Translations under genes and position numbers: made by a program
Shown here: piece after piece, positions 1 through 10,559 of the stretch
Numbering within the stretch: the stretch's first letter is position 1
Layout of the letters: every line of letters begins with the position of its first letter
The notes under the pieces: generated by a model
What the model saw: only the letters and a program-made list of their open reading frames with translations
Databases searched by the model: none
What the model was told of the DNA's origin: nothing
Assembly: GCA_963920525.1 (NCBI GenBank)
Contig: OY986436.1
Location: forward strand, 32,803,648-32,867,647
Reading direction: 5' to 3'
Length of the DNA: 64,000 nucleotides
Source of the DNA: Dichetophora obliterata
Taxonomy: Eukaryota; Arthropoda; Insecta; Diptera; Sciomyzidae

Positions 1-299
1 GAGTTATTTTAACTTCGGTCCAGTAGAAGATAATTCGTTTCTAGTTTTTATATAAAATCATGTGTGTATCATAATGTCTAGTAATCTTTTCTTTCGAGCA
101 AGTACATTTAAATTACCTTCGTTATCAGCTAAGCCATTGAGAATTTTTTTTCTCTAATTTTACTTCTCATGTATGTTTTGAGTCCTTGAAGGAACGGATA
201 CGAGCGTTCCACAGTGTTTCGTCTAGAACAAGATAGCTGGACAAAATTATTTTTTGACGGTTTTGTACTTATAAGGTCATAACACACAAAAAATTGTTA

Positions 300-630
300 T
301 ATAAGGGAGGTGGGATATGCACCGTTTACCAGCTGGCAAGCATTTTACCGCCCCCCTATTTACCGAAAAATATTTATATGAACAAATCAATAAAAATGCT
401 ACATTTTAAACGGTTTTGGTTGTATTAGACTTTAATTTAGTAATTTAGTTTATAAGGTTACTATCGGCAAATGGACCAAAATTGTGGTCGAGCTATATAT
501 ACGCATAATTTTTTAGAAATTATTAAAATTGCCTACTGCGCCGATTGTAGATTTTTTGTAGTACTAGACGGCCTAGAAAAAATATGTTGACACACCCCTT
601 TTTTATCGCCCAGAAATTAAGAAAAATGCA
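300..630. repeat. Dispersed repeat fragment with C-rich block and 'CAATAAAAATGCTA' core
   Basis: The block contains ACCGCCCCCCTATTTACCG followed by AATCAATAAAAATGCTA, and a second related piece near 590-630 (CACACCCCTTTTTTATCGCC). The same wording recurs near 39540-39610 and twice near 61440-61660, so it belongs to a dispersed family. No reading frame of note is present. The rest of 1-1260 shows nothing I can identify. Confidence 0.5.
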
Positions 631-1270
631 AATTGTACAACATCTAAATCAAGTGTTCGTATTCCTCCCGTAAATATCCGAAGCATAAAAATCCTAAAAT
701 CTGTCTATATTCTTCATTAAACGCACATAGTGTTGGTGCTTATCATAGGAAAACAAAAAACAATTAAAAATGGTGAACTATTTTTAATTGAAAGTTTAAA
801 TTCAATAATGAACCTCCAAATAAAAATTATTAATTGAAAAGGTATATTCTAAAACAAGCAGAAAACCAATATAAGTGCGAAAGTGAGCGAAAAACAATGG
901 TATTCAAGGAAAGAGTAAAAATGTAGCTTTTCAAAAAAAATGGTGATTGCATGTTAGTAACATAAAGTTCTATTTTTCAAAAGTTAGATACATAAATAAA
1001 GTTTTTAAGACTCAAGTTTGTAGAACTGTAATTGAAAAAGTATTAAATTTCTTTTTCAACTTTTATGTTAATTTCATTATGCACAAAGAAAAAACATCGC
1101 TTATTTTTACCAGCAGTCAATTCAAACAGAGCTGTAATTATATTTTCAACAAAACTACTTTTCTCACTTCCACTGCCTAAAACTCTGAAAGCACCCAAAT
1201 TGAGTGATTATCTATTTATGCATTTCTCCTAATTTTATTGGCATATAAGTACACAAAAGATACAAACAAA

Positions 1271-1415
1271 TATGCTACAAGAAAACCAGCTAAGCTCCGG
1301 ACTGAGAGCACGACCGCCGAAACGGAGTACATTTGTTTTATTGGTACAATAAAACCAGGTAGGCTCATGACTCAGAGTTCAACCGCCGATACTGTCAAAA
1401 TGAAACGGAATACAT
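1271..1415. repeat. Short direct repeat, partner at 2668-2770
   Basis: The phrase around AGGTAGGCTCATGACT, followed by a GATACTGTCAAAA tract, occurs at about 1347-1415 and again at about 2671-2740. A third, more diverged piece begins at 1271. The copies are direct, about 1.3 kb apart, and bracket the MITE-like block at 1417-2657. They may be flanking duplication or older repeats into which that block was inserted. Confidence 0.5.
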
Positions 1416-1416
1416 A

Positions 1417-2657
1417 ACACTCAGGAAAAAAATCTGGTTAGTTTAACCAAATTTTAACTAAATTCCAGGTTAAAATTTGTCAACATGAATCTTCAGGTTA
1501 AGATTACTACATGCCAATCAGGTCAATTTAACCTGTTTTTGTGGTTTAATGAAACTGACAATTGTGGTTAACTGAACCGAATTTTAACCAGCATGTGTGG
1601 TTTAATACAATTAAATAAGGTTTATTTATGTAAAGCTTACATGCTTTTACCTCAATCATCGACATGCAAACTTTAAAATTTTTCAACAATAAAAGTTTTT
1701 TCAAAATGACTTTGTTATTTATTATGTTGATTTTATATGATTTAGATACAAATTCTAAATGTTTGACAGTTTAAATCATACTTGATTTTAAATACAAATT
1801 TTAGTTGTTTGATAGTTTAAAATTGTTTAAAATTGTTTATTTCTCAGTTTTTCTCCCATTTCACATGCTCACATTTGTTGTTGTAATTTTGCTATACTTT
1901 AGTCTTTATGCTTATGTTATTATATGGAGTCCAACAGTCTGCTGGAAGTCTTCCAATAACAAAGCATGGTTACTGAAGTTGTTTTTAGATTTTTTCTTAT
2001 ATATTTTCAGCTTGTTTCTGTTTGGTCGTGCTCTACCATTTGATTAAAGTTTTTTCTAAATGACCTTGTTATTTATTATTTTGATTTTATATGATTAGAA
2101 CAAATAATTGTTCTAACTTTGACCTTAAGCTCAATAAATGATTTTAAACTAACAAACAACAAGAATTTGTATTTAAAATCAAGTATGATTTAAACTATCA
2201 AACATTTAGAATTTGTATTTAAATCATATAAAATCAACATAATTCTTAAACAATTACATCACGAAAAGCAAAATTAACACAAAAAAAACACCCTTTTTGG
2301 CTGCAGCGGGGCCCAGAAGAAGAGCTAGAGTAAATGAATCATAGTTGCTTTATTTTTTATCCTAAATGACCACAGAATAAGCTAAAATTGAACACTTAAA
2401 AACTGGTTCATTTCATCTGCCTTATCCCGAAGTACCCTTTGTTACAAATTCTGCATCATTAGAGCAGAATTTGACAGCTGGCTGGTTGTTTTTTTCGCTA
2501 TAAGCCTTCCATGTTTTTTCGATATTTTCTACATGTATATCTATAAACCAGATCCGTCAGGTGAAAGTAACGTGGATCAGGTTAATACGATGTGGTTGAC
2601 TCTCCTAAACAAATTCGTCAGGCAAAAATAGCCTGAATCAGGTACAAGTATTTTCCC
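1417..2657. mobile_element. MITE-like composite with ACACT-type ends
   Basis: The left end reads ACACTCAGGAAAAAAA and the right end, reverse-complemented, reads ACACTAAGGGAAAATA, an imperfect inverted pair. The subterminal parts are rich in GGTTAA/TTAACC words. The middle holds the fold-back repeat at 1691-2250. No transposase remnant was seen, so this would be a non-autonomous element. Boundaries are inferred from weak ends. Confidence 0.4.
1691..2250. mobile_element. Fold-back MITE, family A
   Basis: The left arm (about 1695-1830) and right arm (about 2110-2250) are inverted copies of one another. Shared words are TATGTTGATTTTATATGATTT, cut short here, and TTGATTTTAAATACAAATT. Related single arms lie near 33450-33640 and 40490-40720, so this is a dispersed family. 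The reading frame at 1805-2047 falls within the repeat and is not treated as a gene. Confidence 0.6.
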
Positions 2658-3022
2658 TTAGTGTATCGCATGGTATAATAAAACTAGGTAGGCTCATGAC
2701 TGAGAGTACAACTACCGATACTGTCAAAACGAAACGAAATATATTTTATTGCATGCTACAATAAAACCAGTAATATAACTTTTTCGGTTAATCCTTGCAT
2801 AACTACTTTATCCTTTGATTAAGTGGAGTCGGGAGTAACCACTAGAAGAAGTGTATTTACAACTGAAAGCAAAACTTACGTTTTATCGCAAGCGCAACTG
2901 AATGATTGTATAGGGTGCTTTTTAGCTGCATGAGAAATTTCGATGATTGTTGGCTATGGTTTGACAGTTGAGAATGTCAAACTGTGTTGACATTTCTGTT
3001 CAATAAGGTTTGGCAATTAATC

Positions 3023-3542
3023 ATGAATCATTTAAGACCAAAGCAACGCTTCCAAGTTGTAAAAGATTTACTTTGAAAAAAAAAATAGATCTGTTCGCGA
3101 AGTTCATAAGTCAATTTTACGGTCAACATAATCGGCTTAGTGAGCATTCGTGCAGTTATTGATCGTTTCCGCACTAATTTTATTCTTCTCGACTCAAAAC
3201 TATCAGCAAGACAAAGAAATATGCGTACCGAGGAGAATATTGCTGCTGTAGCTCGAACTGTTGAAGAAGACGCCGAAACATTGATTCGTAGCAGTTTTCA
3301 ACTTATTGGCCTTTGTCCTTCGACTACGTGGAAAATTTTACTTCTTATGGAGCTATGTTAAGTTATTGGTTTATGCTTACAAACCAACAACTTTTGATGC
3401 ATTGGAAGCCAATACTCAAGTCACCATTGACGCCATACGGCCAGATTTATTGGAAAAAGTTGTGAAAAATTTGACTGATCGAATGGACTATGTAACTCGT
3501 AGCCGCAGCAGACATATGCCAAAAATTGTATTTAAAAAATAA
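3023..3542 (+). pseudogene. Mariner-like transposase relic, internally deleted
   Basis: This is a degenerate transposase of the IS630-Tc1-mariner superfamily, of the insect clade whose N-terminus I believe matches Pfam DUF4817. An ATG at 3023 opens MNHLRPKQRFQVV, which hits a stop. Fragments in shifted frames follow (NRSVREVHKSI, then VIDRFRTNF and RTEENIAAVARTVEEDAE). At about 3335 the sequence jumps from the TTWKIL motif, which precedes the catalytic domain, directly to the C-terminal part (FLWSYVKLLVYAYKPTT through TRSRSRHMPKIVFKK). The whole catalytic core is missing. It is a dead copy. Terminal repeats could not be placed. Confidence 0.8.
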
Positions 3543-4079
3543 ATGCCATAAAATTATCTACTAAATTATGATAATAAAAAGTTCATTTTGACAATATTTA
3601 TGTCTTATATTTTTATTTAAATTTTTAATACAGCTAAAAACAAACCATTTATAAGAGATTTGGAACTGTCAAAAGAAAAATCAGAGCTGCATGCTATTTG
3701 TATGCAACAATTCTACTTTTTCGGATTCTATGTTAAGGTGACACACTACAGACAACGTTAAAATCCAATTTTCAAACACTTTATACAAAAGACAATAGGG
3801 GTATTCACGATAGGGTATATTTGTGATAAATTTTTACAAAATGTACAAAACTTACAACTTATTGTGAGCAGACCTTCACTAAAACATTGTATTTTTTAAA
3901 ATCTTTTATGTTCTTTTGTTTGGAAACATTAATTTAAATCATCATTTAGCTGAACGAAATCATGCAAAAAATGAAACGAAACACTAAATTATATTAATTT
4001 TTATTAAATAAACTCACAGTGTTGCCGGTAGCTTCCTCCATGCTGAGTAGAAATGCTTCTGCGATCAGCTGATCTAATA

Positions 4080-5380
4080 AAGACCTGTCCATGCAAAATC
4101 TGTACATACTCTAGTGATTCCTACAGGGTCATTTCGAAGTTGTACTAAAAAAAATTGGTACCCTTCCGTTAAAAATAATATTCCCGTTATCTGTTTGAAG
4201 TTTGCCATGATTTGCATGTTAGTTACTAATTTTTTCACGATGGAGTTAGCCGCTCGGAAATTAATTGTGAACAAATTCGTTGAAAATCCCACATGGTCCG
4301 GAAATAAGATAGCAAAAGTATTAAAAATTTCAAAGACAACAGTTTGTAGTGTCTTAAAACGGTATAAAGAATCTTTGAGCATCGAAAGAAAGCCAAAAAC
4401 CGGTGGAAAAAAAACCAAATCTGACAATAAATTAAAGGCAAGCATCCTTGCCTCAATTAAAAATAACCCAGGTCTCTCCGACAATGATCGGGCAAAAAAA
4501 TTCAAAACCAGCAGGAGCACAGCTCGGCGAATACGAGTGGGAGCAGGCTATCAGTCGTATCGAGCTATTAAATACCCGAACCGGTCCGATAAACAAAATT
4601 TGTCGGCCAAAAAGCGCACTCGATTACTCTACGATAAAGTCTTGACGAAATTCAAAGGTTGTTTAATTATGGACGATGAAACATACGTCAAACTTGATTT
4701 GCAACAGCTTCCAGGACAAAAGTTTTATGCTGCAAAGAAGCGTTTTAGTGTCTCCTCCAAATTTAAATATAAAAAGGTTGATAAATTCGCAAGGAAGGTA
4801 ATGATCTGGCAAGCCATATGCAGTTGTGGTCTGAAGAGTCGGGCGTATGTAACATCAGCAACAATGAACTCTGATACATACAGGAAAGAGTGTCTAGAGA
4901 AACGTTTATTGCCGTTTATTCGTCACCATCGATCTGCTGTAAAGTTTTGGCCAGATTTGGCGTCGATACATTATTCGAAGACAACCATAAATTGGTATCG
5001 AACCAATAATGTAGATTTCGTGCCAAAGGACTTCAATCCTCCAAACTGTCCCCAGTTGCGCCCAATCGAAAAATATTGGGCAATTGTTAAATACAAACTG
5101 AGGAAATATGGAGGAGTCGTAAAAAAACCGGAATCGATGTAACTCAAGTGGAACAAATATGCTGCCCAGGTCACCAGAGCAGATGTTCAACGATTGATGT
5201 TGCCGATTAAGAGGCACGCTCGAAATTTTATACATAATAATGATATATAAAATTTTGTATTACTTTTTTGAAAGCTTAATAAATACTCTATCTGAAAATA
5301 TTTAAAACATTTTTGTGCCAATATTTTGCTTATGAGATTTATCGCGATTTGTGTGTACAGATTTTGAGTGGACAGGTCTT
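4080..5380 (+). mobile_element. Tc1-like DD37E DNA transposon, nearly complete
   Basis: The element is 1301 bp long. It has 30-bp terminal inverted repeats beginning AAGACCTGTCCA (4080-4109 and 5351-5380, 27 of 30 positions matching) and is flanked by TA on both sides (4078-4079 and 5381-5382), the usual Tc1/mariner target duplication. It carries one transposase gene on the plus strand. It is the best-preserved transposon in the window. Confidence 0.9.
4240..5250 (+). pseudogene. Tc1-like DD37E transposase with one stop near the C-terminus
   Basis: The enzyme class cuts and pastes its own DNA at the terminal repeats. I take Met at 4240 (MELAARKLIVNKF) as the start because it opens the conserved helix-turn-helix (about residues 1-50). 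The open frame runs upstream to 4114, but without conserved sequence. A Lys-rich linker with GGKK follows, then the catalytic domain. Catalytic residues appear to be D146 (MDDETY), D239 (FWPDLAS) and E277 (RPIEKYW), with exactly 37 residues between the last two. A TAA at 5140-5142 ends the frame after 300 residues. The same frame then continues for 35 codons (LKWNKYAAQVTRADVQRLM onward) to a natural stop at 5248-5250, giving 335 residues plus the stop-codon position. The stop is therefore probably a recent nonsense change. Loss of the last 35 residues may or may not abolish activity. Confidence 0.88.
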
Positions 5381-6299
5381 TACACAACGAAATTTGCAAA
5401 GAATACAATAGGGTTTCATCCTTGTATGTTTGCCACAGGGTTGTATTTTGAATACTGTATATTTTGTTTTTGTATTTTTACAAAATTTACTACAAATATC
5501 AAATTTATCAAAAATACACAATACAAGGGCAAATACGCCACATTGTGAATACCCCTTATGTCTGCTATTGCAAAGACATTCCTAGTTTATTTAATACTTT
5601 CGGTCAGCCGTACGATTTCAAAGAGTGGCGCTTGTTTATCGAGAGCAAACTGAGTTTGAAGACTGTATTATTGCATACAGGCAAGAAAAAACCATCGATT
5701 CCGATCGCACATTATTATAACGTATATTACATTATATTACAACAACCTAAAATTGTTAATTATTTATGACAATAAAATAACACGACATGCATAATTAGAC
5801 AATCACTCAATTTGGGTGCTTTTGTTCAATTAAACACAACTTTTTGTTTTGTCAATAGATTTTCTTCAACAATATCTTATTTATTTCAAAAAAGTATAGG
5901 CTTTAAGAAAAAAATATCAAAACTAACAAAATATTTTGATTTCTTAACCAAATTTTGCAATTAGTATTGTTTTTTTTTTTTTTTTTTTTGCAAATTTTTC
6001 TGAAAAAACACGAAGAATCTTCAAAAATTTAATTTATTTTGGCAAAACTAAGCAAAAAACTATTTCTTTAGTTGTTTGTGGGATATTTTATTTACTTTAA
6101 TTTAATATATTATTTATTTAATTTTGTTGTTATTTTTAGAGATATATGCTTTTAAAAGGAAACAACTTTTACTTTTTGTGAAAAAACTACAGTGGGCAAT
6201 ATCTCGAAAGCGGAAATACAGAAAATAAAGAGAATGAAATTTTCAGAATCGAATTAACATAAGAAATGGATAGTGGCATTCATTGCTAATAACTGGGAT

Positions 6300-6470
6300 G
6301 CAGGCAAAGTGCGTGGCCTATCTTGATAAAAAATTGTGTGGCATTTTATGTTTATAAAATAATGGCACATGCTAAATTTCATGTCTTTGCGATGATTTCC
6401 TCTATTTTAGTCCTTAATCCCATAGACCTTGCTACACTGTGCGACCTCATTAACTTATGTATTAATAAAA
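6300..6470 (+). repeat. Dispersed repeat, copy of the block at 47480-47670
   Basis: The stretch GTGTGGCATTTTATGTTTAT and following ATGGCACATGCTAAATTTCA is matched on the minus strand at 47480-47670, where it abuts about 140-bp tandem units. The reading frame at 6323-6565 lies largely in this repeat and is not supported as a gene. The stretch 5600-6300 before it shows only AT-rich sequence with a long T-run near 5970. Confidence 0.6.
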
Positions 6471-6745
6471 GCCAACACCGATACCAATATTTCTTCATTC
6501 AATTAGTTCACTTGCGCAAATGTTTGGCATATCTTTTGTTAAAAAAAATTAGTTGGGTCAAATAAGATAAATGCGCACAACAAGAACAGTTGTTTCAAAA
6601 TGTGCCATTCAAAAACAAGACACAAAGACATGGGAAAAAAATATTACTAATACATAGTTAATTTATTGCTATTATGTTATTTTGCAAGTATAATTTTTTT
6701 ATAATTTCTAATAATGTATTGGTTTGAAATTAGGTTTTTAGCACA

Positions 6746-6939
6746 TTTGCACATGTGGCTTTTTATTTTGTTTTCTCACAGACACTTAAACAAAATATAC
6801 TAATCATTTTCCAGAACAATACAACTAATACTATCTAAAATTTTTAAACCGCCTTTAAATAGCGGTGCCACAAATTTTTCAGAACATATCTAAGCAATCA
6901 GTTGTGTGATAGTTAAGTGAAATTTGTTTAAGCAGTAAC
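6746..6939 (+). promoter_or_regulatory. Promoter and 5' UTR of secreted-peptide gene 1
   Basis: A TATA-like box (TTTAAATAG, 6854-6862) is followed 27 bases later by a TCAG initiator with its A at 6881, the standard insect spacing. The 5' UTR would be about 59 nt. Upstream words TTTGCACATG (6746) and TTTTCTCACAGACACT (6771-6786) recur in the same order and spacing before the paralogous exon at 44590-44672 (-). Conservation over about 190 bp in otherwise diverged sequence suggests shared regulation. Confidence 0.72.
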
Positions 6940-7004
6940 ATGAAGCTGAGTTTTTTCCTATTAGCCATAGTGCTTGTGCAAGTCCTTGAATCAGTACCAG
7001 CTAA
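6940..7004 (+). CDS. Signal-peptide exon of secreted-peptide gene 1
   Basis: The first exon encodes MKLSFFLLAIVLVQVLESVPA plus two bases of a split codon. This is a textbook eukaryotic signal peptide: one Lys, a hydrophobic core of about 12 residues and a small-residue cleavage region (S-V-P-A). Splice donor GTATGT at 7005 leaves a phase-2 end. The exon is paralogous to 44590-44672 (-), which encodes MKLSLFFLAILLVQVIDI and ends with the same donor in the same phase. The mature product depends on the second exon, which is uncertain (see 8085-8341). I do not recognise the family, and its function is unknown beyond probable secretion. Confidence 0.72.
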
Positions 7005-8084
7005 GTATGTTTACTATATTTTCAATTACTAAACTTCTAGTACGTTTTTAAGTACTCTAGGAAAAGAATACATAGTTTGTTAGCTACGTTGTTATTATAT
7101 TCAAATACAGAAAAAGAAATGTTCACAAATTTTGTATTATTTTAGACTATATTTTAAAAAGAAATGTAAACATTATTTAATCTTTGAGGGAGAAGTTTAT
7201 GATTAGTAATTGATTATGATTACAAATAATCTAATTATTCTCACAATAACTTGAAATTATGAAAATAATAAAAAAAAAAAAAAATCAAAAGTAATAAAAA
7301 AAAAATTATCTGACTACACTAAAAGATTATTTTGGATTCTTTTTGATTATTTTAAGAGTTTTAGTCTTGAGAACAGAATATTTTGTGAAATTTTTTTAAT
7401 AACTGCATGCTTATGTAAAACGCAATGAAGGCTGAACGTAGTGAAAGAAACGACCAACAATACGAGCAATAAAGAAACGACGTGTCTCGAGTCACGTTCA
7501 GCATTCGCTTCTTTTTACATAATCATGCATTAATAATTTAATTAATAATTTAACATAGATATTTATATAATTGTCTTTTAAAAAATTGTGTTGTAGATAA
7601 TGCATTTCTTTTTTCGTTGGTCTTTGTTAATAACAAAATATATATCTATGTTTGCTTATTAATAAAATATAACAAAATTTTTTAAACTTTAGATTTATAT
7701 ACCTAAAAAAAATCGAAAAGGATCAAAAAATTCTCTTAAAGTAGTTGGATAAGTTTTTTTTTATTACTTTTGATTATTTTTTAATATTTCGTAACCTCAA
7801 AATGTAATTTTTATTTGATTATTTCTAATCGTAATTATTTGATTACGATTACAAACAGAAAAGAATTGTGCTTGAGCAATTATTTCATCTTTTTTAATAA
7901 ATAATCTAATTACTAATAACTACGATAAGTAATTATTATTTTACAGCTATGGTTTTAAGTTATTCTAAAAAAATTTATATCTCTGACAAAATGATAATTC
8001 ATTTATTTAATAAGCTTTTTATAGCAAAAAAATTGTAAAGATCTTTTTTTGCATAAATGATATATTTCTTTTAATGATATACAG

Positions 8085-8341
8085 TGGCGGACATGAGCAA
8101 TGCCAATAAGAGCAACATGAAAATGTTATTTCAAATGAAAATTATTACAGATTTTTTTATAAATTACATTATCATTAAAAACAGTAAAAACAAAAACATA
8201 AAGGAACTGTACGAGTGCTTAACGAATATACTCGTTCAAGCCAAGAAATTACACTACAACATAAAATGGAAAATAATGTTTGCTACATTAAATTTGAAAC
8301 CAATTTCTAATGTATTTTGGGCTGCTAGTTCTAAAAATTGA
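8085..8341 (+). CDS. Candidate second exon of secreted-peptide gene 1
   Basis: A T-rich tract ends in ATATACAG at 8084. Splicing exactly there joins AA to T and reads NGGHEQCQ before a stop, giving a secreted peptide of about 29 residues before processing. Using the next AG (8096-8097) also fits phase 2 and opens an 81-codon frame through KSNMKMLFQMK, a Lys/Ile/Asn-rich stretch with one Cys, ending WAASSKN at 8341. The first acceptor has the better pyrimidine tract; the second gives the longer product. There is no resemblance to the alanine-rich exon at 31237-32341. Either reading could be wrong if the true exon lies elsewhere. Confidence 0.35.
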
Positions 8342-8439
8342 AAACAATTTTAAATCTACGCAGCCGTTTTTGAGATATTTACATTTAAAAGTTTATCGAT
8401 TTTCACGAAAAGATTATCAAGCCTTAGTGACCTTAGCAG

Positions 8440-8736
8440 GTGTCCTTTCAAACCGATTTGAGTGCTAGTTTCATTAAATTAAGAAGAAAGGTTATGCGCA
8501 ATTGTCTTTCGTATAAAAAATTAAAATTGGGCATTTGGGTGCAATTAAAAAAAATAACGTTGCATACAACTCTGAAGTTTATGCGAAAAAAAGTAAAGAA
8601 AATTTTTAATTACTTGTACATTACGGTATGCTGCAAAAATATTTTTCCAGGTTTTGTATTTTATTGGGATAGTCTGGATCATTGCGCTTATTTAGAATTA
8701 AATTTCAAATGGATTAGACGGAAAGTGAATTTTTAG
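8440..8736 (+). CDS. Unrecognised Lys-rich open frame after an acceptor-like CAG
   Basis: The frame begins directly after CCTTAGCAG and reads SFQTDLSASFIKLRRKVM onward to WIRRKVNF, 98 codons with four Cys and many Lys/Arg. It lies 100 bp downstream of the candidate exon at 8085-8341. It could be a further exon, an old pseudogene piece or chance in AT-rich DNA. No family recognised. Confidence 0.2.
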   Translation: MSFQTDLSASFIKLRRKVMRNCLSYKKLKLGIWVQLKKITLHTTLKFMRKKVKKIFNYLYITVCCKNIFPGFVFYWDSLDHCAYLELNFKWIRRKVNF

Positions 8737-9651
8737 CAGGCATTTAACAAGTTATTCTGATATTCGTCACTCAGTTGGGCCTGTGATAAAAGACATGGTG
8801 CATTCGATGAGTTGAATTCTTCTCCACTTTACTGTGTCGATGCGGTCGATTCTTCTGAAACACGCCGTCGCTTTTTGCTTGACGGAACATTTCTGCACTG
8901 ATATTCCGTCAGAGTTTGGAATCGGTTTTGTCACCGACAGTGATCACAGTCATTTTACGCTGCCCTTCAACTCCAACGAACTGAGTCAAACAGAAATAAC
9001 AGTCGGTTTCATGATATGTTTGCTCTCTCCAGGACATTGCCACGCCAAATTGCTTTGCTCCTGAAGTCCACGCTTGCAAAGTTACTCAGCAATTTGTGCA
9101 CAAAACGCGCGGCATCCACTTTTTATCTTAATGTAAAATGGCAAACCCAAAGTAATCCAGATAAGCTACTTTTTAATACATCTGTTATACTTTGTGTCCT
9201 TGTGGACAGAAAATATTATCCAGAAATATAGCAAAACCTGTCAGGATTAATCTTGCACACAAGTTTAGGCATTCTACTTTATGTTTCACTCAAATGACAC
9301 GAACTGTTAACCTTTTTTGTTAAAACAGAAAGCACTAAAAAAATCACCGAAACAATTTTAACGCTTTTTCATAATCAAAAAGTCATTGCAGCTTTGGTAA
9401 GTTGACTGTGTTTACCAACAAGGTAAACGATTCGGGGAATTCCAACAAATATAAAAATCTTGAAGTTGTTGTAAAAGAGTGGAAAGTGTTAGGCACTGAC
9501 GACCGCTGTAATAATTGGCAAATTAACCATTCATTTGGCTAAATACAGCAGCGTACTTCGCTAATATGCAGCGATGGGAAAATTATCTTATTTTTCGGGA
9601 TCTACATGTGATATGTACGGAAACTCAAATGGACTCATATTGACGCATTCT

Positions 9652-10486
9652 TTACACGGAAGGAATTTATATTCTTATATTAAGCAAATATTCTGTTTGA
9701 TATAAGAAAATTTAAAATTAAGTCTCAGTTGCTCAAATCAAGCATTAAAAACTAAAATTAAGAAAAAAATAATTGCCAACAGTAAGAAAAATAAACAACA
9801 GCCTGAAACAAGCATAAAATACTTGATTCTAGAACCTAAAACAAGACTTGTATCAAGAAAATCTTTTCTCAATTTAAGCAAACGCAGAGATGTCGCCTTT
9901 GAACAATTCATCGAATTACAACAATCATGAACATCTTGAAGTTGTTGTAAAAGAGCCGCTAGACAATAAAATCTACGTTCAAGATCACTGCCGCCAATAT
10001 GTGCCAACAAAGCATGCGAAAGCGTTGTTGCTTTGTGCAAATCGAGCAAATTGTTCTAGTTTTCAGTAAATTATTTATTTGAATCAAGCAAAATGTACTC
10101 AATTGAAGGAAAAAAATTTCTCAAATTAAGCAAATTAATTTAGTTTTCAGTAAATTGTTTACTTGAATCAAGCAAATTGTTTCAATTCAAGATGAATAAA
10201 TTTCTCAAATCTAGCAAATTATTCTAGTTTTCAGCCACTTGCTTACTTGGATCAAGCAAATTTTTCGCATTTCTAGTAAATATTAGACTCGAATACAGAA
10301 AAAATATTCTTGAGTTTTAAGCAAATTTTGCTTGAATTGAGTGCTTTTTTCTTAATATCATGTGTTTTAAATTTGCTCAATTCTAGCAAAATAATGCTTG
10401 AATTGAGAAATTTACGCTTGAGTGTAAACTGATAGCCTATTTGCTTGATTCAAGCACAGCATGCTTGATTTTTTCTTTCCGTGTAA
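9652..10486. mobile_element. TACACGG-ended element with CAAGCAAA repeats
   Basis: TTACACGGAAGGAA at the left faces TTCTTTCCGTGTAA at the right, consistent with TA target duplication and CACGGAAaGAA-type inverted repeats. The right part (about 10055-10470) is a run of diverged short units built on TTGAATCAAGCAAA and CTAGCAAATT. A shorter relative with the same ends and the same words lies at 52427-52804. It probably has no transposase of its own. Confidence 0.6.
9738..10049 (-). CDS. Unrecognised open frame with C-terminal hydrophobic segment
   Basis: This 103-codon minus-strand frame, which has no upstream ATG (it opens at TTG), reads through HALLAHIGGSDLERRFYC and CLAALLQQLQDVHDCCN. It ends in a hydrophobic stretch (VSGCCLFFLLLAIIFFLILV) long enough for one membrane segment, and lies inside the TACACGG element. 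Part of its coding sequence (near TTGAAGTTGTTGTAAAAGAG) is repeated at about 9460, outside the element. It may be a captured exon or chance; nothing identifies a function. Confidence 0.22.
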   Translation of the reverse strand: MLDLHKATTLSHALLAHIGGSDLERRFYCLAALLQQLQDVHDCCNSMNCSKATSLRLLKLRKDFLDTSLVLGSRIKYFMLVSGCCLFFLLLAIIFFLILVFNA

Positions 10487-10559
10487 CTAAAAATGCCTTT
10501 TTCTAATGCTCATCCAATTTCAATGAAAATGAGTAAATCTTATGTATTAATAGGAAAAC

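Larger units (their letters stand above)
3796..5556. mobile_element. Older MITE with TAGGGGTATTCAC ends, host of the Tc1-like insertion
   Basis: AGGGGTATTCAC at 3796 faces GTGAATACCCCTTA ending near 5556. The same terminal word occurs at 32786, 32820 and 34770, so it is a recurrent element end. Between the two ends sits the complete Tc1-like element at 4080-5380. Removing that leaves about 460 bp, a normal MITE size. The right-hand target dinucleotide is not a clean TA. Confidence 0.5.

Noticed and set aside
2960..3600. Terminal repeats for the mariner-like relic at 3023
   Set aside because: No convincing inverted pair could be aligned at its ends.
4074..4520. Minus-strand frame of 148 codons
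   Set aside because: It lies opposite the conserved helix-turn-helix coding sequence of the Tc1-like transposase and has no recognisable features.
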